NCBI GenBank assembly: GCA_021809435.1
Contig: JAKBAD010000001.1
Span: 682,001-746,000 of the forward strand
Length of the DNA: 64,000 nucleotides
Direction of reading: 5' to 3'
DNA from: Pseudomonadota bacterium
Lineage (GTDB): Bacteria; Pseudomonadota; Alphaproteobacteria; Acetobacterales; Acetobacteraceae
The position numbers and the translations under genes are program-made. Of the stretch, positions 57,724-64,000 are shown piece after piece. How positions within the stretch are numbered: position 1 is the stretch's first letter; each line of letters begins with the position of its first letter. The notes under the pieces were generated by a model. That model was given only the letters and a program-made list of their open reading frames with translations. It was not told where the DNA came from and did not search any database.

Positions 57724-58110
57724 ATGGCAGCTGCCCCTCTCTCCTCCGACCAGCTGGTCGGTATCCTGCGCGATACCATCGTCTCGCTCGTGCGACGTGA
57801 CGGTGTGGATTTGTCGGCCCGTCAGCTGGCCGTTTTCCTCACCTGCTACCTCACCGATGGTGGCCACACCGTGCGCGGCCTCGCCCAAGACCTCAACGTC
57901 TCCAAGCCCGCGATCACCCGCGCGCTCGACCGGCTGACCGAGCTTGATTATGTCCGCCGCAAGGTCGACCCCTCCGACCGCCGCTCCGTGCTGGTGCAGC
58001 GCACCGTCAAGGGGGCTGCATTCCTGCGCGAAACGCGCCATATTATGGCCGATGCTCTCGCCAACAACAAAGAAGCCCCAGCCAGCGGCGGCCGCCGCTC
58101 TGCGGGCTAA
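57724..58110 (+). CDS. MarR family transcriptional regulator
   Basis: The 128-residue protein has a winged helix: LSARQLAVFLTCYLTDGGHTV, the recognition helix in VRGLAQDLNVSKPAITRALDRL, and the wing YVRRKVDPSDRRSVLVQRT. The long dimer helices of MarR proteins are short here. A ligand or target gene cannot be stated. The lolA start lies inside its last 59 bases. Confidence 0.88.
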   Translation: MAAAPLSSDQLVGILRDTIVSLVRRDGVDLSARQLAVFLTCYLTDGGHTVRGLAQDLNVSKPAITRALDRLTELDYVRRKVDPSDRRSVLVQRTVKGAAFLRETRHIMADALANNKEAPASGGRRSAG

Positions 58111-58756
58111 CCCCCTGACCCGCCGCGCATTTGCCGCGGCGCTCAGCCTGTTTTGCGTGTCTGCGCCTGCCCTGGCGCAGACCACCCCCCTGGCCCTCAC
58201 CCCCGATGATCAAACCCTGATCTCTCAGGTCGAGACCTATCTCAACGCCGAAAAAGGCCTGACCGCCAATTTCCTGCAAGTGGCCGATGACGGCTCCACC
58301 CGCACCGGCAAGGCGTGGCTCGAGCGGCCCGGCAAAATGCGCTTCGAATACGACCCGCCCGACCCGCAATTGCTGGTCGCGGGCTTTGGCGAGCTCACCT
58401 ATTACGACCCCCAGCTCGGCCAAACCAGCAACATCCCGCTCAGCTCCACGCCGCTCGGCATCCTGCTCGCCAAACATGTCGACCTGACCTCCGCCGGCGT
58501 CGCCGTCACCGCCATCACCCGCGCGCCTGGCGAGGATGACATCACCCTCGTCCGCAAGGGCAAGGAAGCAGAGGGCACGCTGACCCTGGTGTTCGCCACC
58601 GACCCGCTGGAGCTGCGCCAATGGGTGGTGACCGACGCCCAAGGCCACCAAACCCGTGTCAGCCTCTACGATGTCGCGCCCGGCGGCCCCTACCCCGACT
58701 CGCTGTTCCAGTTCACAGCTCCCGGCAATAATTCCAACTTCAATCCCGGCGGCTGA
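58052..58756 (+). CDS. lolA: Outer membrane lipoprotein carrier protein LolA
   Basis: LolA carries lipoproteins across the periplasm from LolCDE to the outer membrane. The mature part has VETYLNAEKGLTANFLQ, GKAWLERPGKMRFEYDPP and ITLVRKGKEAEGTLTLVFA, the LolA pattern. The signal peptide NPLTRRAFAAALSLFCVSA has two arginines and could be Sec or Tat. ATG 58052 overlaps marR by 59 bases; no closer start codon exists before the signal peptide. Confidence 0.88.
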   Translation: MLSPTTKKPQPAAAAALRANPLTRRAFAAALSLFCVSAPALAQTTPLALTPDDQTLISQVETYLNAEKGLTANFLQVADDGSTRTGKAWLERPGKMRFEYDPPDPQLLVAGFGELTYYDPQLGQTSNIPLSSTPLGILLAKHVDLTSAGVAVTAITRAPGEDDITLVRKGKEAEGTLTLVFATDPLELRQWVVTDAQGHQTRVSLYDVAPGGPYPDSLFQFTAPGNNSNFNPGG

Positions 58757-58758
58757 CC

Positions 58759-59559
58759 ATGTCCCTCACCATCGCGACCTGGAACATCAATTCCGTGCGC
58801 CTGCGCCAAACTCTGCTGGCCGAGCTGCAAACCGCCCTGGCGCCCGACATCATCTGCCTCCAGGAAACCAAAGTCCCCGACGAGCTGTTCCCCGAGCATC
58901 TCGCCGAACAGCTGGGCATGCCCCACCTGCTCAAGCGCGGCCAGAAAAGTTACAATGGCGTCGCGATTTTATCGCGCCTGCCCCTCACCCTCGCCGAAGA
59001 CACGCCCGACTGGTGCCATAAATCCGATTGCCGCCACCTCTGCGCCCATGTCGCGCTGCCCGGCGGGCCCCTCACGCTGCATAATTTCTACGTTCCCGCC
59101 GGCGGCGATATCCCCGATCGTACCCAGAACGAAAAATTCGCCCATAAGCTGGATTTCCTGGCCGAGGTCACCGCCCATTTCGCAACCCGCCCGCCCGCGC
59201 GCGCCGTGCTGGTCGGCGATCTCAACATCGCCCCGCTCGAGCATGATGTCTGGAGCCACAAGCAACTGCTCGATGTGGTCAGCCACACCCCCCTCGAGGT
59301 CGAAGCCCTGAACACCTGGCAGCATACTGGCTGGGTCGATGCCGTGCGCCATTTCGTGCCCCACCACCAAAAGCTCTATAGCTGGTGGTCATATCGCAAC
59401 CGCGATTGGGCCGCCTCCGACCGTGGCCGCCGCCTCGACCATATCTGGGTCACGCCCGATCTCGTACCCGCCCTGCAAGCCCACCACATCCTGCGCCCCG
59501 CCCGCGCCTGGCCCCAACCTTCCGACCACGTGCCCGTCTCGGTAACGCTCGCACTGTAG
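58759..59559 (+). CDS. xth: Exodeoxyribonuclease III
   Basis: The 266-residue enzyme cleaves DNA at abasic sites and degrades 3' ends. It has IATWNINSVRLR, IICLQETKVPDE, GVAILSRLP, LVGDLNIAPLEHDVW and SDHVPVSVTL, the AP endonuclease set. ATG 58759 follows lolA by two bases. Its TAG stop lies inside the left arm of the hairpin at 59554. Confidence 0.96.
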   Translation: MSLTIATWNINSVRLRQTLLAELQTALAPDIICLQETKVPDELFPEHLAEQLGMPHLLKRGQKSYNGVAILSRLPLTLAEDTPDWCHKSDCRHLCAHVALPGGPLTLHNFYVPAGGDIPDRTQNEKFAHKLDFLAEVTAHFATRPPARAVLVGDLNIAPLEHDVWSHKQLLDVVSHTPLEVEALNTWQHTGWVDAVRHFVPHHQKLYSWWSYRNRDWAASDRGRRLDHIWVTPDLVPALQAHHILRPARAWPQPSDHVPVSVTLAL

Positions 59560-59583
59560 TGCCATTCCTGCATGGCACTACAG
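59554..59583 (+). terminator. 12-bp hairpin overlapping the xth stop
   Basis: CTGTAGTGCCAT pairs perfectly with ATGGCACTACAG around a six-base loop. The TAG stop of xth is inside the stem. There is no T-run, so it may act in 3' end protection or as a repeat. Confidence 0.5.
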
Positions 59584-59647
59584 CCAAATCTTCACGTGCA
59601 CCGGCTCATGCTGCACCGCATATAAACGAGAGATCGGAGTGTAGCTG

Positions 59648-59728
59648 ATGAAGTCGTCCCTGCCTAAACCCGCCCTTATCGGCTTGGCCTTCCTGGCCGG
59701 CATGGTGCTCGCCGCCCTCACCGGCTGA
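59648..59728 (+). CDS. Putative 26-residue single-pass membrane peptide
   Basis: ATG 59648 opens a 26-codon frame ending in TGA. The peptide starts MKSSLPKPALIGLAFLAG and is hydrophobic from residue 8 onward, like a short membrane helix with a positive N-terminus. GGAG lies eight bases upstream. It sits between xth and a hairpin repeat that could terminate it. I know no family for it. Confidence 0.5.
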   Translation: MKSSLPKPALIGLAFLAGMVLAALTG

Positions 59729-59770
59729 CCGCATGGCCTCAAGGGGCGGGAGGTTTTCAGGTGAAATATT

Positions 59771-59820
59771 TGGGGGCGCTTTTTGTAAAAAGCGCCCCCA
59801 AACCCCCGCAAAAACTTTTA
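59771..59820. repeat. Hairpin repeat with AAAAACTTTT tail
   Basis: TGGGGGCGCTTTTT and AAAAAGCGCCCCCA form a perfect 14-bp stem with a two-base loop, followed by AACCCCCGCAAAAACTTTTA. It matches the element at 8293-8343. It lies between the 26-aa frame and the convergent phosphatase gene. Confidence 0.8.
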
Positions 59821-59826
59821 ATTGCT

Positions 59827-60384
59827 TTACAGTTCCGGCGCCGCGCTCACCAGCCAACCGCTCTCGCCGGGCTCGCACAACATCGGCACGGCATTGGCGG
59901 TCAGCCCCTCCTTGGGCAACCCCATCAAATCGCGCAGCGCCCGAAACACCCCGCCATGCGCCACCACCAGCAGCGGCCCCGGTAGCGCCAGCACCCGCGC
60001 CATCGCCGCCTCCACACGCATGGTCAGCGCGGCAAAACTCTCGGCGCCCTCGGGCGTGTAGCGCCCCTCCAGCCACTCCGGAAACCACGGATTGAGCGGC
60101 TTGCCTTCCATGCCGCCAAACACCACTTCCCGCAGCTCAGCCTCATAAGAGACCTCAAGCCCCAGAAATTCATTCACGATGTCGGCGGTCTCGCGCGCGC
60201 GGATCATTGGCGACGCCACAATCCGCGCAATTCCCCGTCCCGCCAAACGCGGCCCGGCCCCGCCCGCCTGGGCGCGGCCGGTGGCGTTGAGCGGAATATC
60301 CAGCGCGCCCTGGCTCAGGCCCGCGGCGTTATAATCCGTCTCGCCATGGCGCAAAAACCAGAACGGAACCGGTGCCAGCGCCAA
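59827..60384 (-). CDS. Histidine phosphatase family protein
   Basis: The 185-residue protein has the phosphohistidine motif LRHGETDYN near the N-terminus, SPMIRARETADI, and the second histidine in VVAHGGVFRAL. Family members act on phosphosugars, nucleotides or cofactors; the substrate is not evident. The start is TTG 60384, directly after the TGA of the GST gene upstream (TGATTG), so translation is coupled. Confidence 0.85.
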   Translation of the reverse strand: MALAPVPFWFLRHGETDYNAAGLSQGALDIPLNATGRAQAGGAGPRLAGRGIARIVASPMIRARETADIVNEFLGLEVSYEAELREVVFGGMEGKPLNPWFPEWLEGRYTPEGAESFAALTMRVEAAMARVLALPGPLLVVAHGGVFRALRDLMGLPKEGLTANAVPMLCEPGESGWLVSAAPEL

Positions 60385-61002
60385 TCAGGCGAGTCCTTCG
60401 CCGGCCAGCGCGCGGGCCACCGCCGGGCGCGCCTTCATACGCTCGAAATGCGCGGCCAAATTCTCCGGCAGCTTCACCTGTGCCCGGCCCAGAGACCAGA
60501 ACTCGAGGCAAAACAACATGGCATCGGCAATCGAGTAATCGCCCAGCAAATAAGGCTTGGCGCCCAGCGTATGGCTGAGCGCTTTCAGCCCATCGGCGGC
60601 AACATCGCGCCCGGTCTGCACAATCGCGGGCTCATCGGCCTTGGTGGGGGTAAAGCGCGCCGGGCCAAAAATACGAGAGAAGCCGCGCATATGCACGGTC
60701 GCCACCATATAATCCAGCACTTCGAGCAACCGCGCCTCGGCCTCCGCGCCGTCAGGAATCAACCCCAGCTCGGGGTGGGTCTTGGCCAGCCACCAGCTAA
60801 TGGCGGGCAACTCGGTCAGCAGCGAGCCATCGTCGCGCAGCAAAGCCGGCACCTTGGCCTTGGGGTTTACCGAGGTAAATTCCCCCTTGAACTGCTCGCC
60901 CTTGGCGAGGTCCACCTTCACCCGCTCAAACGGCTTGCCAATCTCCTCGAGAATGACATCAACCGCCAGCGAGCACGCGCCCGGAAAATAGAACAGCTTC
61001 AT
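60385..61002 (-). CDS. Glutathione S-transferase
   Basis: The 205-residue protein has the thioredoxin-like domain MKLFYFPGACSLAVDVILEE with the catalytic Cys10 and Ser11 typical of beta-class enzymes, SVNPKAKVPALL and LTELPAISWWLA, then the helical domain with YLLGDYSIADAML. It conjugates glutathione to electrophiles. ATG 61002 is clear. Confidence 0.92.
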   Translation of the reverse strand: MKLFYFPGACSLAVDVILEEIGKPFERVKVDLAKGEQFKGEFTSVNPKAKVPALLRDDGSLLTELPAISWWLAKTHPELGLIPDGAEAEARLLEVLDYMVATVHMRGFSRIFGPARFTPTKADEPAIVQTGRDVAADGLKALSHTLGAKPYLLGDYSIADAMLFCLEFWSLGRAQVKLPENLAAHFERMKARPAVARALAGEGLA

Positions 61003-61026
61003 GCAGGCTCCCCCAGAAATGCCGGG

Positions 61027-61959
61027 TCAGTCGAACAGCGAGCTGACCGAGCTTTCGGTTGAGATACGGCGCATGGCCTCGGCCAACAAGGGGGCGATGG
61101 AAAGCTGGCGGATATTATGCGCGAGCCGCACGGCCTCGGTGGCCATGATCGAGTCGGTAATGGTCATCATGCCAATGGGCGAGGCCGCGATACGCGCCAC
61201 CGCGCCGCCCGAGAGCACGCCATGCGAGACATAAACCTCCACCGACTTGGCGCCATTGGCCAGCAACGCCTCGGCGGCATTGCACAGCGTGCCGCCCGAA
61301 TCGACGATATCGTCGATCAGAATGCAGTCGCGCCCTTCCACATCGCCAATAATATTCATCACCTCCGAAACCCCCGCCCGCTCGCGGCGTTTATCGATGA
61401 TGGCGAGGTCCGTGTTCAACCGCCGGGCAATGATGCGCGCGCGCAGCACACCGCCCACATCAGGCGACACGATCATCGGATTCTTATGCGCGAACCGCTC
61501 CTCGATATCGCGCGCGAACAGCGGCGCGGCCGGCAGATTATCGACCGGAATATCGAAAAACCCTTGAATCTGCCCGGCATGCAAATCCATGGTCAGCACG
61601 CGGTTGGCGCCCGCCTCGGTGATGATATTGGCCACCAGCTTGGCCGAAATCGGCGTGCGCGGGCCCGATTTCCGGTCCTGGCGGGCATAGCCGAAATAGG
61701 GAATGACCGCCGTGATGCGGCGCGCCGAGCCGCGGCGCAGCGCGTCGAGCGTGATCAGCAGCTCCATCAGATTGTCATTGGTCGGGTACGAGGTCGACTG
61801 CACCACGAACACATCCTCGCCGCGCACATTCTCATGCACCTCGACGAACACTTCCATATCCGCGAAGCGGCGGACGGAAGCCTTCGCCAGCGGCAAGTTC
61901 AACCCCGCGGCGACAGCCTCGGCCAGCGGACGGTTGCTATTGCAGGCGACAATCTTCAT
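61027..61959 (-). CDS. prs: Ribose-phosphate pyrophosphokinase
   Basis: The 310-residue enzyme makes PRPP from ribose 5-phosphate and ATP. It has [61 protein letters not shown] and the PRPP loop [17 protein letters not shown] 61959 with GGGGA upstream is preferred over an in-frame TTG at 61965. Confidence 0.97.
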   Translation of the reverse strand: MKIVACNSNRPLAEAVAAGLNLPLAKASVRRFADMEVFVEVHENVRGEDVFVVQSTSYPTNDNLMELLITLDALRRGSARRITAVIPYFGYARQDRKSGPRTPISAKLVANIITEAGANRVLTMDLHAGQIQGFFDIPVDNLPAAPLFARDIEERFAHKNPMIVSPDVGGVLRARIIARRLNTDLAIIDKRRERAGVSEVMNIIGDVEGRDCILIDDIVDSGGTLCNAAEALLANGAKSVEVYVSHGVLSGGAVARIAASPIGMMTITDSIMATEAVRLAHNIRQLSIAPLLAEAMRRISTESSVSSLFD

Positions 61960-62015
61960 GCTCAAGTTCCCCGTGAGTTCGCGCGGGGTTTAGCAATCGC
62001 CGCCCCCCAAGTAAA

Positions 62016-62819
62016 TCAACCAGAGAGCGCGTGTGACCGTTCTGTGGCAGCCTTCATGGCGTCCAGAAAGTTTTTCGGCCAGGCGTCATCCGCGCGCAAC
62101 ACTTTCAGCGCCTCGGCGGTGGTGCCGCCGGGCGAGGTCACGGCCACCCGCAGGGCCTCTGGCGTCTCGCTCGAAGCCGCCATCAGCGCCGCCGAGCCAA
62201 TCACCGTCTGGCGGGCCATCATTTTGGCCAGCTCTCCGGGCAGGCCCAGCGCCAGCCCGGCCTGTTCCATCAGCTCGGTGAGCAAAAACACATAAGCCGG
62301 CCCACCGCCCGAAATCGCGGTCACCGGGTCGAGCAATGCTTCCTCCTCAACCCAGGCCACGGCCCCGGTGGCGCCCAGCAGCGTCTCCGCCAGCCCGCGC
62401 TGGGCCGCGCTCACGCCCTCCCCGGCATAAGCCACCGTCACGCCCTGGCGCACGGCGGCGGGGGTGTTGGGCATGGCGCGCACAATCGCGCCGCCGCCAA
62501 GCAAGGCACCAATGCCCGCCACGGTCTTGCCCGCCATAATCGAAATAAACACCGCCCGCCCGCCAAAGCGGCCATAAGCGGGCAGCACCGCACCCGCGTT
62601 TTGCGGCTTCACCGCCAGCACCACGGCCGCGGGCGCAAATCCGGCCGGAATCTCATCGGCGCTGGCCACCACCGTCACGCCGTCGCCGGCCAGCGCCCTG
62701 GCCGCCTCCGAAGGGTCAACCACCACGGCCTGCGAGAGTCCCTGCTCGCGCCATCCGGCGAGCAGGGCGCTGCCCATGCGGCCACCGCCGACGAGCAGAA
62801 GATTGGGAAGAGCGATCAT
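62016..62819 (-). CDS. proC: Pyrroline-5-carboxylate reductase
   Basis: The 267-residue enzyme makes the last step of proline synthesis. It has the NAD(P)H site LLVGGGRMGSALLAGW, VVLAVKPQNAGAVLP, RAMPNTPAAVRQGVTV, and the catalytic region DPVTAISGGGPAYVFLL, then SPGGTTAEALKVL. The next gene upstream is a YbjN-like gene 12 bases away on the same strand, suggesting an operon. Confidence 0.96.
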   Translation of the reverse strand: MIALPNLLLVGGGRMGSALLAGWREQGLSQAVVVDPSEAARALAGDGVTVVASADEIPAGFAPAAVVLAVKPQNAGAVLPAYGRFGGRAVFISIMAGKTVAGIGALLGGGAIVRAMPNTPAAVRQGVTVAYAGEGVSAAQRGLAETLLGATGAVAWVEEEALLDPVTAISGGGPAYVFLLTELMEQAGLALGLPGELAKMMARQTVIGSAALMAASSETPEALRVAVTSPGGTTAEALKVLRADDAWPKNFLDAMKAATERSHALSG

Positions 62820-62831
62820 GCCCGGCTTATG

Positions 62832-63341
62832 TCACGCTTCGCCGGCGCACTCCAGCATGGCGGCCTCCAGCGCCTCATCGGCGCCCTTACCGCCCCAGAT
62901 GACAAACTGAAACGCCGGAAAAAACCGCTCACATTCGCAAATGGCGATATCGATCAAATCCTCCACCGACTCCGCCGAAGCCCCGGCCTGCCCGCGCAGC
63001 AGCGCGGCATGGCGATAAACCGGCATGCCGGTCTCCTCATCGAGCCCAAAATGCCCAATCCATAAGCGTTCATTGGCCTTGGCCAGCAGCTCATACACCG
63101 CCGCCTTGGGCCGGTGCGGGGCCTTCAGGTCAAACGTCACCGACATATGCAGCGCCGAAATCTCATCGGACCAGCAAAAAAACAGACCATAATCCGCCCA
63201 TTTGCCCTGCGCCTCGGCGGCCAGCTCATGCTCCGCGCGGCGGTCGAACATCCATTCATTGGCCGCCACCACCTGCTCGACAATATCAAGCGGGTTGGCA
63301 ACGGCGGCGCTGTCATCTTCACGAAGAGCGAGGCTGGTCAT
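62832..63341 (-). CDS. YbjN domain-containing protein
   Basis: The 169-residue protein has the YbjN/DUF1790 fold of secretion-chaperone type: NPLDIVEQVVAANEWMFDR, YGLFFCWSDEISALHMSVTFD, RLWIGHFGLDEETGMPVYRHAALL. Such proteins often lie upstream of proC in alphaproteobacteria; their role is unknown. ATG 63341 (AGGAG nine bases upstream) is preferred; a GTG at 63347 lies only three bases from the site. Confidence 0.85.
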   Translation of the reverse strand: MTSLALREDDSAAVANPLDIVEQVVAANEWMFDRRAEHELAAEAQGKWADYGLFFCWSDEISALHMSVTFDLKAPHRPKAAVYELLAKANERLWIGHFGLDEETGMPVYRHAALLRGQAGASAESVEDLIDIAICECERFFPAFQFVIWGGKGADEALEAAMLECAGEA

Positions 63342-63577
63342 GGGCACAGTCTCCTGAGCTTAATCGCACCGGGTGAGACAATGCTGGGGGCATAGCCACA
63401 GTGTTTCTCCCCACGACTCCAATTCTATCCAGATTCCCGAACCCCCTTCAATCAAAGAGTTCTTCGCCGCCCGAGTCGCAGGTCATTTTTTTCCGGGCCC
63501 GCTCATGACCAAGCCTTCACCTTTCCGTCATGCCTCCGGCCTTCATCCCGCCGCAAATTTCCCCCACATTGCGGTTC

Positions 63578-64000
63578 ATGAAACGTTTTTCCCTCCCCGC
63601 CCTCGCGCTCACCGCCACGCTCGGTTTGGGCGCGCTCGCTCACGCTCAAACCCCGCGTGACATTCAGGCCCAAATCGCCGCGGGCCAATCCGCCCAGGCC
63701 ATCACCGAGCTGAACAGCGTGCTCGCCGCCCACCCCTCCAGCGGCGTGGCCTGGTACCTGCTGGCCGAGGCGCAAGACGCCCAAGGCAACGAAGCCGCCG
63801 CCGGCACCGCGCTGGCCAAGGCTCAGTCGCTCAACCCCGCCATGAGCTTCGCCAACCCGCAAGATGTCGCGGCCCTGCAAGCCCATATCAACGGCGCCGC
63901 GCCCGCGCCGCTGGCCCCAGCCCGCCATTCCAGCGGTCACATCGGCCTGCTGGTGGTGGGCGGGCTCATCCTGCTGTTCCTGGCCCTGCGCGCCTTTGGC
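63578..64000 (+). CDS. Exported tetratricopeptide-like membrane protein (3' truncated)
   Basis: The frame runs off the window after 141 codons. It starts MKRFSLPALALTATLGLG with a signal peptide cleaved near AHAQ, followed by a TPR-like stretch (DIQAQIAAGQSAQAITELN to AKAQSLNPAMSF) and a membrane helix near residue 127 (HIGLLVVGGLILLFLAL). Function is unknown. The 235 bases between this gene and the divergent YbjN-like gene show no other frame. Confidence 0.75.
   Translation, partial: MKRFSLPALALTATLGLGALAHAQTPRDIQAQIAAGQSAQAITELNSVLAAHPSSGVAWYLLAEAQDAQGNEAAAGTALAKAQSLNPAMSFANPQDVAALQAHINGAAPAPLAPARHSSGHIGLLVVGGLILLFLALRAFG

Overview
The window is a strongly GC-rich chromosomal segment from an alphaproteobacterium. 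The markers are a GcrA-type cell-cycle regulator, a MipZ-type division-site ATPase, a DUF4167 protein next to prmC, a CcrM-type GANTC site upstream of mipZ, and an alphaproteobacterial chemotaxis gene order. Hairpin repeats ending in tails like CAAAAACTTTTTAT resemble repeats I remember from Acetobacteraceae, so that family (Rhodospirillales sensu lato) is my best guess; the placement is inference. There is no prophage, insertion sequence, CRISPR array or rRNA. Apart from one tRNA-Gln it is a dense, mostly housekeeping chromosome with many 4-nt ATGA/GTGA overlaps.

Layout: 1-3 kb holds the end of a molybdopterin oxidoreductase, a GT39 membrane glycosyltransferase and an hsp20 gene with a heat-shock promoter and a ROSE-like RNA thermometer. 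3-12.5 kb: sirtuin, cydDC, panC, an ABC-2 type exporter with a 61-aa partner, and guaB. 12.7-22 kb: rlmE-ppx, tRNA-Gln, corA-sufE, parC-recO-M20 peptidase, cytochrome b561, ubiG. 22-33 kb: a long rightward run lysC, nitronate monooxygenase, ptsP, rodZ-like, ispG, hisS, prfA, prmC and DUF4167. 33-40 kb: infC, an orphan GT2 and a second glycosyltransferase-like gene around a GNAT, guaA, a second GNAT, rsmB.

40.2-49.2 kb is a complete chemotaxis operon on the minus strand: MCP, STAS protein, cheY, cheA, cheW, cheR, cheB, cheD, a small helical protein and a second cheW, behind a sigma28-like promoter. The small protein carries a DxxxQ motif as in CheZ phosphatases and may supply the CheY-P phosphatase the operon otherwise lacks. 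The MCP ends in a W-x-x-F pentapeptide like the CheR/CheB tether, and CheD and the small protein both end in ELF.

49-64 kb: cobA, mipZ, FMN reductase, a long nitronate-monooxygenase relative with extra C-terminal cysteines, moeB-SH3, gcrA, a cold-shock gene, an M17 peptidase, MarR-lolA-xth, a 26-residue membrane peptide, phosphatase-GST, prs, proC, a YbjN-like gene and the start of a TPR protein.

Two families of intergenic palindromes recur. In one (TAGAGC...GCTCTA) the repeat edge itself supplies the stop codon of a neighbouring gene at three loci. The other consists of hairpins with T/A-rich centres that sit where terminators are expected.
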